Assembly: GCF_026151205.1 (NCBI RefSeq)
Contig: NC_087074.1
Span: 18,264,712 to 18,328,711 of the forward strand
Source: Bolinopsis microptera
Taxonomy: Eukaryota > Ctenophora > Tentaculata > Lobata > Bolinopsidae
DNA length: 64,000 bases
Reading direction: 5' to 3'
Shown one piece after another: positions 24,301-36,500 of this stretch. The stretch's first letter is position 1. Each line of letters begins with the position of its first letter. Below the pieces are notes generated by a model. The model was not told the origin of the DNA. It saw nothing but the letters and a program-made list of their open reading frames with translations, and did no database searches. A program made the position numbers and the translations under genes.

Positions 24301-24998
24301 CTTCTTAATGATCCCTAGAACATATCCTGAACGTTTCAGGGTTATTCCTCAAAAAATGTAGGAGAAGATAGATTTTTAGACTCGATTTTCAGGGCGCGCG
24401 ATTAAAAATCGCTCGCGCAATACAATTACACATTTAAAGCGCTGACCTTCGACCAGCGATAATTTCGGCTAGGAACAATATTTTTCCATGGGACCAAAAG
24501 CAGCTGATAGATATCACTCCCCTCTATCGGAAACAACTATAAAATCAATTTCGAGAGAATGTTGATGAAGACCCCCCCCCCCTGCCCCCCAACTCCACAG
24601 TGCTTACCTTTTCAAAGGCTACAAGGTCGTGGAAGTTGCCGTGAACATCCCCCAGGATGTATGTAGGACTGGTAAGGTTGAGCAGACGCGGCTCCGTCAC
24701 AAACACTTTTTGTACCTGTCAGGAAATTATATTGATTAAAACAAATTCATAAACTTCATCTGGAAGCATCTTGTGTCAATCGAGAAATAGTACAAAAATG
24801 TATCTCACACCGTAAACTCCAAAATTCTAACTCAACACGAACCTGTTCGGCGATACTAAGCATGCAAGTTCCCAGAAGGTTGGGGTCCACACACCCCCAG
24901 CTGAAGGCAGATTTGGGTATCCCCTGGTTATTTGGGTCACTCTTGATGTGTCTCTCAAAGTACCGCAGGCCCGACAACATCTCGTTAGGGTTGGAGTG
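21356..24998 (-). CDS. PPP-family Ser/Thr phosphatase exons of the fusion gene (exons 14-20)
   Basis: Every PPP signature is present in order: [13 protein letters not shown] (GDxHG, exon 15), [16 protein letters not shown] (GDxVDRG, exon 16), [17 protein letters not shown] (GNHE, split between exons 16 and 17), [23 protein letters not shown] (HGG, exon 18), [30 protein letters not shown] (exon 19) and [19 protein letters not shown] then IRTIRIDTS* (exon 20). Metal ligands and phosphate-binding residues are therefore intact, and the enzyme should be an active metal-dependent Ser/Thr phosphatase. Exon 14 ([13 protein letters not shown]) is a pre-catalytic region. A 1.1 kb transposon lies in the last intron, 28 bp upstream of the final exon, and a foldback element sits next to the exon 15 donor. 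Confidence 0.93.
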
Positions 24999-25420
24999 CT
25001 AGGGGAAGAATGTGTCAGAGTCCAAATAAATGTGCAGGGCGATAACTTTAAATAAGAATTAAGGGGGTTACATTATAATCCCTTGTTTTAGTTGTTTATG
25101 TTAGTTTCTGATTGGCGCGATCAGTCTAGCAGACAGCAGCACTGGTTTATATAAATGTATAGTCTGCGTGTTTGGACGCTTATTTCAGACAAATTCTCCT
25201 GATTGACGTTTAATAGTTGCCGCTACAAATGTTAAAATATCTAGATATTCTAGTGGCATACTTTGCCAGTGCTGTACTTATAACGCTTTATGTCCAGACG
25301 AGCATGCCTTGTACTTGATAACCTGGTACAGTGATGATCTGTTCACTGTTACCATGAACCGCTGGAGTAGCTTTACAGCAGCGGCAAAACAGAAAGAATC
25401 TGCAATCATCACGGTATTTG

Positions 25421-25451
<31 letters not shown>

Positions 25452-27478
25452 GGTATTTGCTATTCGGGGATGTTTTCTTTGTAATCCAGCGGAATGATCC
25501 AACCTCTCATACGCACATACACACACACATACACACAAACGCACAATAAATGCTTGTCAGATTCACAGTTCGTCAGTTCAGTTCAACTTGTAAAGACGTG
25601 GTTTACCACTTGCTTGAGATGTTCGAACTTTCTCGAACCGTGGCCGTTTGTGTAAATTGCTAACCGCAAAGCAATTAGCAACCGCCAACCATCCCATTTT
25701 TATCCAATGCGAATAATTTAACTTTCTGTTCCTTTGTTTTCTGGTTCCAAGTTGAAGTTAGCTCTCTTAAAAGGAATGCTGGACATAAGCACAGAAATAA
25801 AGATATTCTACTAGAACAACAGTCAGGACTCTTTGAGGACTCTTTGAGTACTTATTAGGTCAGAGAGAGACTAACTTCTGCCAGTTTGTTCCTGTGTCCT
25901 GAGCCGCGTACGTTTTGGTTTCCATAGCAAATACCTTTTATGTTTGTTGCTTGATCAATTTCACATAGCTGCTCAGTTTTACAAGTTAAGTTAAGTTGGT
26001 TTTCTTCGGTATTCTGATCATGAAAAGCAATATCAACAAGGTTGGACTCATTGTACTTTTCAAACAAGTCATACATGTTCTTCTCAATAGATACATAGAT
26101 TGTCGCATAATATTAATTATATATTATGCGACAATCTATGAACGTACATAATAAAGTGAACGATCTCGGCCCGGAGGGTCAGCAGTCTGCCCTCCTGATT
26201 CTTCCGAGTCGGAACAGTTACTACCACAAACCAGGATACCCACAAACCAGAATACCCACAAACCACACTAAAGAAAACGCCATCTTTCTTTCCTGGCAAT
26301 CACAGCCTGCCAGTGAACTGTCATCTTATAATTTAACGGGAATGACAATGCCATCCTGCGTAACCACTCACCACTGTCCGTGAGCAAATAATGAATAATT
26401 GATCAGCGGAGACACGACGAAACGGTAAATTTTAAATTCCGTTATTATCCTCAGTATCCTACGTCAACGTGATATTCATGTCTATTGTAATAAACATAAT
26501 ATGTCGGTTTCTTTACTATCCGTTATAATATCAGATAACGTGACTTATCATTAAAAAATCAGTTATTTGTGTTTGTTGCTTTCTATTCTTTGCGTTGTTT
26601 CCTTTCTTTATGTTAAGAAGCCCACCTCTATACCACACGTACTAGTAGTTATAACCTGCTAAACGGTAGATTTGCCATTTATACCAGACATGTAATATTG
26701 GATGGTACTGCCAATATGATTATTAGAATCTCTAGTTGATTAATGGATAGTGCTGGCTATTGACACTGTGAGCCCTCTGTACTACGGACAATCTTGTAGA
26801 CAGTCGCTTCACACGACATGATCATTGCATTTAAGAAGTCGTGATCGTTGCAATTAGTAGCTTGTAATGGCCATCTGCTTGTCATTACCTAGTCTATCAA
26901 CTATTTACTGTGTGATTCTGTCTGCCTCATCCGAGTCATTCACTTAGAAATCCTCCAGGCTTGATTGTTATTCCATTTAACTCTACTACAAGTAATAACC
27001 AATAAAATAAACTTACAAAAATAAAGCCGCACTCAAATTTGAATTTCATAATTCGTCCGGTCCCGTTTTGAGTCCCTTTTCAGTCATTTACAGCACTTTT
27101 AGAATCTCTAAACAATCGCAGATTTCGAGTTAGTAAGTTAGTAAGTGCTACTCTTCCAACCTTCCTTTGTTTACATATAATTATACGTACATGTACATAA
27201 TATGATAATATGAGTCTACGTTAATAGAGTCCATATTGATTCGTGGGTTTACTGCTGACATGTTATATCTAGTTGTAGCTATTTTGAACTCATCTTACAA
27301 TTTACTATTTTCTTTCCATCACTAAGTTTGTATCATTCATAACATTAGGCAAGCTCTACCTGTTACAGCAATTATACAGCAATTCATCAATTATAGCTTG
27401 AATCGTTTTAAAGTATCAACGTATTTCGTGCGAGCTAAGCCATATTTGATAACATTCTCACAGACAATCTGATAGGTA

Positions 27479-27516
<38 letters not shown>

Positions 27517-30500
27517 GTAAATTGTAAGAAGCACTCGAAATACAGCAGTGTGACCAACAAAACCAGATGGCAGAATCAACACTCTCCACCTCGCAATACA
27601 CACTTGGTTCAGACAATGGGACAATTCACAGTTTTTCTACCAACACCACAGATTTTGAACTAAGCGGTCAGCTGAACGACCAGGAGCGGCTTTACCTGCT
27701 TGTTTACCATTGTGCCATGTTCATTATAGGAACAATTAGCAACGCCCTACTCTTCATATGTACTCTCACATTCAAGCAACAGCAGAACACGCACAGCGAG
27801 ACAGTGTCCGCTCTGCTGGGCAGGGACAAAGAGAGCAACTTCAGGATCAACAGGGTGGTGATCTTGGAGAACTTATCCTTTAACGGTCTCATGATTTGCT
27901 TGGCGGTAATCGCGCCAGTGGTAACGACCCACACTGTCAAATACTGGGCTCTAGGTCATGTGATGTGTAAACTGATAGCGCAGAGCACGGAGATTTTGTA
28001 CACTTCGGGGCTATTGGTATACTTTACAATGTCTTTACACCGGCTGGGAGTTGTGGTTTGTCCTTACACCAAAGTCAAACCTACGGAGGTAAAGTTTTTC
28101 CAGAATCTTTTTATACTTGAGATATTTACATGAAGGTATTTCATTGATGATTTGCAAATATGGTATTTTCTTCTTCGGAAGGAGAATGCTATGCTTCTCG
28201 AAGTAGGAATAATGATTAATGAGAAATAGAACATTTGCCTAGAAGAGAATTAAGATAACTTGCCCTGTTCACTGTTGTTCAACCAATTTTATTTCAGATC
28301 CGTCTACTAACAATGTGGTTGTGGGTAGGAACCACCTTCATGGTGATATTCCTGAACATATTCGTCTTATCCCACGCAGAATTCGACCAGTTTCACGGTA
28401 CCTGTTCCATTCTTAACCAGGCCTCATTCCTACTACCTCGTTTCGTGATCTACTCTGTCCTATACGGCGGCTCACTTCTGACAATTTTCACCTGCGCTGT
28501 CTTACTCTCGGTGAAATCTTTCTGCGGGAGAAACCCAGAGCTGGATTCGTCACTGGCGCCGAGTTTGCTGTTTTACACCTTCGCGTGGACAGGGCTGCTC
28601 GTTAAAATGGTCTCTGTATCTTTCGAGTGGCCCTTGTCCCCGCTAGCTGATGTCGTGACTACGAGCGCCCCAGAGTTGCAGGTCGCGCTGAATCCTCTTC
28701 TGGTTTTCTGGCGACACACTCAGCTAAGAGAGACTCTTTCAGATCTTTTCAAATGTGTGGCATGCAGAGCAGTGGGTTCAGGAGACGACGAAATGGAAAT
28801 GGAGGATTGAAGACACTGGTTATTTGCGAAATTATGGGAGAGAATCAGAAAATAACAAAATTTAACAGATTTACTTTTTTACATTAAATAATTACACTTT
28901 TTAAAATCAAATATCTTATTTCATAACGAGGGATGTGCATTTAATCAATTATTTCATCAGATCTTATATTCAATGTAAAACCAGACGTCGGTGCTTTCCT
29001 TTTCTGAGTAACCTTCTAAAAATAATCCCATAGTTTCCCAGACAATATTATGCGGACATTGCGATAAGAAACTCATATAAAAACCTTTGTGTCGGTACTT
29101 CTGATAACTCAGTAGAACGGATATGGAGGTTAATTATACGGGGCTCACCTCATTAAATGTATCGACTGAGTGGCTTCTGTCGATAACGAGAGTGTTATAG
29201 AGATTACCGTCCTTCTGTTTAGCTTCCTCGTTAGCGCGGCACAGTTGTGCGGAGCTGAGAGTCATGGCCAGATTCTTGACTTGGTCACTTGAGGGTGTAA
29301 GGAGATTATTTAACAGAGTTTTTTAGTCCTGCTGATATAATATATAAGCTGTTTGAAGGTCTAATATTCTAACAAATGAAGCGTTACAGTTAGAGTATCA
29401 CAGTTACAGTTAGAGTATCACAGTTACAGTTAGAGTATCACAGTTACAGTTAGAGTATCACAGTTACAGTTAGAGCATCCCAGTTACAGTTAGAGTATCA
29501 CAGGTACAGTTAGAGTATCACAGTTACAGTTAGAGTATCACAGTTACCTGTCCCAGAGAACTGCTACGTCGCTGATTGTGCCCGTTCTTCTTACTTTAAC
29601 CGTGTGCATGGCCAACTCATATTGCGGATCTGGATGGTGTTTTTTATGTCATATCACTCATACTTTATGCTTTCTAACCAATAAGATATCAGCTTTAAAA
29701 TAAAGTTAATTCGAGCATAAGATTAAGAATCATTTCTTATTCATCATTACAAACCTCCTGGTTTGACGTTGTCATTGACGTCATTTGCTGAAAATGTCAT
29801 TCCTTCCACATTCATATCCTTCGCTTCCTCGTCATTTTTCTGCGTTACCTGCACGTTAACTGTCTTCAGACATCCAATACGTTAAATTTTAACTGTACAC
29901 AAGTAACTTTACGGTATGTACCTTCATTTTTACATAATATGATGCTAATAAATATTCAAAATATCACTCAACATCATGCCATATTGATTATTTGGTAGTC
30001 TAAGCGAAACTTACTGGGGCTTGTGGACTTCTGACTGCGTCATATTTAACGGCAGATTTCTGTAGTCGGAAGAGGGAGCTCGTTCCCCTGAACTTCAGCA
30101 TACCAACCGCTGTCAAGAATTCAGTGAGGTACAAGGAAGACTTATCCTCCGAGCTGAACACTCTGAAAGAACATGTTTGTTAGATTTGATAACAAAAGAA
30201 CTACAGCACAAAAACATGTATAGTATAGGCTACAATAAAATAATTCATATAGGTTAGGTAAAAGCGCACTCATCATGTACGTGACTGACCAACAACGTGC
30301 TATTGTTTTCCAACTACAAATTTAAATGAAAGTCGAAGAAATTGTTTTCGTCACTCTTTATCAATTTAATATGGTACGTTCCATCGAAATTTGCCCCTAT
30401 CATCTACCAGCAATTTCCTATGATCATTGAAAAGAACCCTCCTATCGCAACTTAAATCGGTCGTTAACTATTATTTATTTTTAATAAAATTAAATAATTG

Positions 30501-33500
30501 AATTAATTCTTGCTTAGCTTGCTTGCGCGTCTTGATTGCGCAGTATATTCTACGAAAAGATTATCGCGCGTTACGTATTGACATGTCGGAAGACCCTTTT
30601 TTACTTGGTCAGCAGGATTCCCTGTATAGAAATATAGGCCCAGAGTTTAATGAAATGCCGGTGCTTTGGTTAAGTACTCAATATTTTCAGACAATTTCAA
30701 CTGACTTGTGGTTAATCCGATCGAGTTACAACAATTTTAAGATCATGTGCGAATCAAGGGCTATTAAAATCAGTGGAACTAGTTTAGTAATTGCACGATA
30801 ACTTTCCTCGGTTAAAGATAATTTTCGAAACGTTTTAACGTGATATCACACAATAAATCAACTGCATGTTACACGATTACGCCTGATATTGAACTCGGCT
30901 TCGCCTCGTGTGATTAACAGGCTAATCGGCACTCAGTTGCAAGACCGCATATCCGGGCCTATTGGCGTACATAACACAGCATTAACGATCATTATAGTAC
31001 ACCGTCTGCATTCATTTGAATGGAATTTTAAATATTTCGAGCAAAATGATCTTATAGAACAGTGTACTGACTTGGCTAGTTGAACGGCTTCTTCGTGGAT
31101 CCCTTCAGTAGAAATGTCGGGATTCTTCAATCTCTGAATATCACCGACCATGTGGCTGAGAAAAGATATATTTATAGACTGATATTCATAATTAGTTTTC
31201 CCCTCTTCCCAAAAATATGTCATCTGTCAGTTGAATTATATGAGGAAGTTAATTACTTTTCACTTACCAGAATTCCGTGAAGTCAAGTTTACCATCCAAA
31301 TTTTTGTCGTAGTATCGGAATATGTATCGGCACCTGGTGCAGTGGGACGAAAGATTCAGTTCAAGTAGTGACAGAGTAATTTAAAAATATAGAAAGGTGG
31401 AATTCAACGTTGAATCATTCAATAACATAATGAGTCAATATACTGGATAACAACTAGCACTGACGGTCTGAATCATGCCTAAAACTTATATGCACTCTTC
31501 AAAGATCTATAACTTTTGAAAGTTTGGAAAGACTCAATTTCCCAGTTTCGACTACAATCTCGACCAGTCACTTTGCCGGGCCACGCCGATTGTTCTCATT
31601 CACAACCACACAATTTGCCCTTACTCTGCACGATAACGAGCAGTACATGAGATGCAGCCACCATTCCTTGCCTCATAAACACAAAACACAATGATATTTT
31701 GTTTATCCCTTCATTCATTTATTCGACCTTGAGCACAAAATAATACCAAGTGCGGTGAGCAAGTTCGTTACTGCTTGCATATTTTAACCGCGAAATGGAA
31801 CTACATCACATTTTCACAGTAAAATCATGCTACTTTGTGTCAATATGTTCCGTGAATATCCCCGGGATTACTCGAGCACGAGATCATAATAATATGCGTA
31901 ATTTCACCCTACATAACCATTTATTTCCTATCATTTGGTGTATCGCACCTAACTTTCACAATTATATCTTATTTGGACGTTCCTCCTAGTATTACAGCTA
32001 GTGTAACCTTTAACCTGCCTGTAATAATATTAAGTTTTATTTAACGACGGTGAGAGTATCAACTATCACTACATTTTAACACACGGCTCACAGTGCAGGG
32101 GACCCTTTACACAATAACAAGGGAGTATGTGTTCGAAGTTTGAATCTAGGTTGGGGGCCGGGGGAGGGGAGAGAGGGGACCTGGGGGCCTGGGGAGGGAG
32201 GGGACCTGGGAGGGAGGGGACATGGGGACCTGGGGGCCTGGGGAGGGGAGGGAGGGGAGGGAGGGGAGGGAGGGGAGGGAGGGGAGGGAGGGGAGGGAGG
32301 GGAGGGAGGGGAGGGAGGGGAGGGAGGGGAGGGAGGGGAGGGAGGGGAGGGAGGGGAGGGAGGGGAGGGAGGGGAGGGAGGGGAGGGAGGGGAGGGAGGG
32401 GAGGGAGGGAGGGGGCCAGGGGAGGGGGGAAGATTATTCGCGATATATTACCTCATTTCCGCAGAAGAGCTGCCGTGTGGTGTATTAGGATCCATTGCAG
32501 CGAGCCCCAATATAAACTCCTGGCTTGTTATCTCGTTATCCTTCTTTATGTCAAACGCTCTGAAAAATTGTGATATTTTCGTAGGAAAAGGCAAAGTGAA
32601 GTTTCCTTGGAATATATTTCTATATTTAGATTCCTAGCGAAATGTAACATAATATACCACTCAAAGAATTTACTAATCTGAGTTTGAAGACCGGGCTTTA
32701 GTACCCCAGAAGTTAAATAACAAACCTGAAGAAGTCAGGGGCTTGATCGGGAGGGAAACCGAACCCAGCCATGAGCTGGGTAAATATCTCCAGTGAAGCT
32801 GTGTTCTGCGCTCCACAAACTCGATCAAAGTACTCCATTATTAACGACTGTTCTGTGAAAAGTAGGTATAATTATCATAATATTATGAGTGTTTTATCGG
32901 AAATTTGTGCCTCAAATTTAACATTGAGTTAGCAAATATGCTTGTTAAAGTTTTTGTCTTTACGACTCAATTTCATTTGAGGTTACCGATATCATGAAGC
33001 GGATGTTTTAAACTGTTACGAATCAAATAATCCTGTTCAGGAAAAAATCCAATTTGGCATGCTATAGTACTGAGAGGACGTATTCATATTAGAGAAGGCG
33101 CAGTCCAGCAATTTTGTATTCGGTCCATTTATTTTTACTTTTAAAAATCTTTAGAATTTCTTTAGAACGTATAATAATTTCAATAAGCTTGTGACGTCAT
33201 AATATGACTAAAATGCATGATGATTTTCTTTAAAGTTGAATTAGGACAAACGAAAGCTAGGGGTAGGTCACTGTCGGCTAGTATAAAAGTAACAAGTTCA
33301 AACGTCCGGCCGAAACATGCCTACTTCTCGTTGACAGAATCATGATAGGTATTAGGTATAATTAGTATGATAACCCCAAAAATATGGAAGCAGGGTTTTA
33401 ATACCATAGAAGTTTTTATTTAAATAAAAGTGTAATTTTATACTTTGGCTTTTACTTTTCCTGCAATAATGCGACAAAATATTCGCGTTACGATAATTAT

Positions 33501-36500
33501 TGACAGTGTAAGTTGATATTTATTTTTGAACAATTTCATTATTTCTAGTGAATTAATCAATAGGAATATTTGAAATCTGAATCCAGCCGTATCAGCGAAA
33601 TCAAAAACAAATTAACCAAGTCACAGAACCGGAAACGTTTGAACACATAAAATTCATAATATATAATATATAACATCGGACAAATCTACAATTCTCAAAA
33701 ACACGTACCTCGAGGCCCAAAATGAGCAGCGTCAAGTAGATACCGATGCATTTTCATCTGTATAGAAGAGTAAACTATCTTGGCATTACATCCGCACGAC
33801 CGGCTCATGTGCATGCGGCATTGCTGGGGAGGCGGTGTACCTTCCACTGCTAGCAGCGAGAGCGGGTAGATCTGACCATCTGAAACATTACAAAAATTTA
33901 AATTATTAGATCAGGTTCGGATCTTCGACAATCCGCCTTGGTGATTTGGTGTTAGGAAATGTCTCTATCATGTACATTGTACAAATGTACATCCATTCTA
34001 TTACTTGGATGAAGTAATAGATATTTCCATATGTTAAGGAGCAACTACTTGAACTGTAGGAAGTGTCTATTCTAGAAGTTCCAGTGTACACTAGAACAGT
34101 TCTTACTAACACCATGTTTTGTGAGAGCTGGGTAACATACCAGCGTGCTTACATTTGAACTACAAGCATGATCAATAACATTAACTTAGAGCTGGCTCTC
34201 GTGGAGGGTTTCCTAGTTCTCGTTATAAAGCTTACAAATAGGTACTCTGCCAGTGCTCGGAGCAACTCCTAGGGGTCCAACTTGAAACTTCCTTACGTTT
34301 GTAGTAATGTAGCAGCTAGAGATCTCTTCGTCAATAATATTAACCTAGAGCTCCACTATTGGGTGCTGCTCCGGTCCGTAACAACTTGTAAAAAGTCATT
34401 TTCTACCGGTTTAAGTCATTAAATTGAATACAACTATATCTAAGACCTGAATGAGAGCACAGTTATATAGTTTGTTTTTGTAAATCTTTCTGGCATTGGA
34501 TGCTATTTCACGAGACAACAGTAGCCAGTAGGCTTTATATTTTTATACCGTCAATAGAGTGGCAGAGTTCTAATGTGACCCTAACTCAAACTGCACTAAA
34601 TTTAGAACAATGGATCAGAATCCAGATGCGAGAGAGCTATAGGACAATTAAAGAAACAATAGAAATCAAGTTTCTATCGACTGAATGCTTATAATCTATT
34701 GCTCTTTGTTGGTAGGCTTCTACTCCTTCTGATTTGAATACTGCTGCCATTATATAGCAACTGAGTAGTATCTAATGTCATATTTTCTTTGAGATTTTCT
34801 CTTTCAAGTAAATTAAAGCGGCCATCACCCTTTCTACACCAACTCGGGGGGGGGGGGGGGGGGGGGACCAACTGTGGACAATACCTCTTCACCTCGATCA
34901 AAAACATGCCAACAAAATTGCAGTGGACACATTGTGACTTATACGTGTTCACCGTGTACCAGGTGCGTAATATTAGTATTACATTGTCTGGAACATAATA
35001 TGAGACATTGAACATCAATCTTAATGAAATGCGTTATATGTACGTGACTAGTGCCCGGTTATGTGTGACCAGTTGTGTGTGAGCGGATATGTGTGACCAG
35101 TCATGTTATTCTCGTCTTATCAGTTTAAACAACAAATCCAATGAAGCGGTTTTTTTCTAATTCCTAGGGTTTTTTTCCCTGATTCAGGCGTGAAAATGAA
35201 CGATGCAAATTTCGTGTCATTGTCTTAATTAGATTATGCACTATGCAGTTGTACTGAAAGTATTACCACTAAAATACCACTCATAATACTTTTAACCGAT
35301 AACCATCTCCGATGATTTGTTATAAAAAGTTATCTGTTTATTTAAATGTATTAATCTAGAGATAAAACCTAATTTTTTGAAAAGATCAAAAACGATCGTA
35401 TAAAACATTTACCGCACGAAAGTGATGATTAATTAGATTTCGAATGCCATGAGCCTTAATATCTAAGGCTTCAACAGTTAAAAGTACAGCGTTTTTACAG
35501 TATTATTTTTCGAAAGATTTACGGACTTGATTAGTGAATTACTGATAACAATGACCCCCAAAATCGGTGTCCGTCTTCGCTGGCTTGCAGATCTGAATTC
35601 TGATGGGGAGCTGAAACATGACAGCCTTTAACCAACGAGATTCCAGCCTTGCAAGGGTCACTGTCACGTGCCCAAACAAACAACTCCTCAAAATAATCCA
35701 CATCTGTTGCTTAACCTTAAATATTGTATTATATTATCTATTGCTAAATTAATAGGTATCGTTTTTAGTTGTGTCATTTCATTTCCAATGTTACACTTTG
35801 TAGGAACTGATATTAACCGAGTTTCTGATTCAGGATGTTACTGAAGATAGTAATGAAAATGTTTTAACACCTCAGTACTGTGTTTTACTACAGCTCAACC
35901 TGCTCAGTCTGACTATTTGGGAATTTAAACACTTGATATTTGTACTACAATCATGACGGCAGTGGAAGAGGGAAGTGAATTATCTGGAGACATAGGAATG
36001 ACCCAACCCTGTGTGCTACCCCCAAGAAAACATAAGAACTCTAAGAGAACACTCTCAAAGAACTTTTCGGATTATTCACCATCTCAACAGCTTAGTATAC
36101 ACCGGTTAAGACTATGGTTCCTCAGGAATTGCCGCTACTTGAAGCGTCCTCCCCCCTCCCTACGATCTAAAGGAGCTACTATCGTAGAATCACCGGAGAT
36201 GTTCCGTAACCTGTCCATCTTAGAGTCACAGAACCTAGAGTTGGCTATCAAAGCCAAAGATCTCCAGATCAACGAACTCAGAGGTACAATCAGTAGCGAT
36301 GAACCGCAACTAACACTACCACCAAACGACGTGAAGAGCCTGAAGAAACACTACATTTCTAAAATAGAGTTCTACAGAAGCCAAAACAACAACAAGTGGA
36401 AACACTGGCCCAACAAGACCAAAGCTCTCCTCCAAACTTTACTGACACAGACTAAGAAAAGGAGGAATTTCAAAAAGCGACAACACCGGAACGACAGGAA

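Larger units (their letters stand above)
24999..27566. other. Phosphatase intron 13, part upstream of the nested GPCR
   Basis: No exon of either gene is recognised here. It contains a CT microsatellite (25,421-25,450), a short ACAC stretch near 25,515, a perfect hairpin (26,094-26,140) and a GA microsatellite (27,484-27,512) about 55 bp before the GPCR start codon. It presumably includes the GPCR promoter. Confidence 0.5.

Noticed and set aside
32127-32637. Long open frames of Gly-Gly-Arg or Gly-Glu-Gly repeats
   Set aside because: They are translations of a GGGAGGGA microsatellite in an intron and exist in all three frames. No start context or conserved flanks.
35541-35670. Possible alternative terminal exon (reading [18 protein letters not shown] to a stop) after Nudix exon 4
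   Set aside because: It can be spliced in phase, but it has no Nudix similarity, whereas the exon at 33,709-33,879 continues the fold with [10 protein letters not shown].
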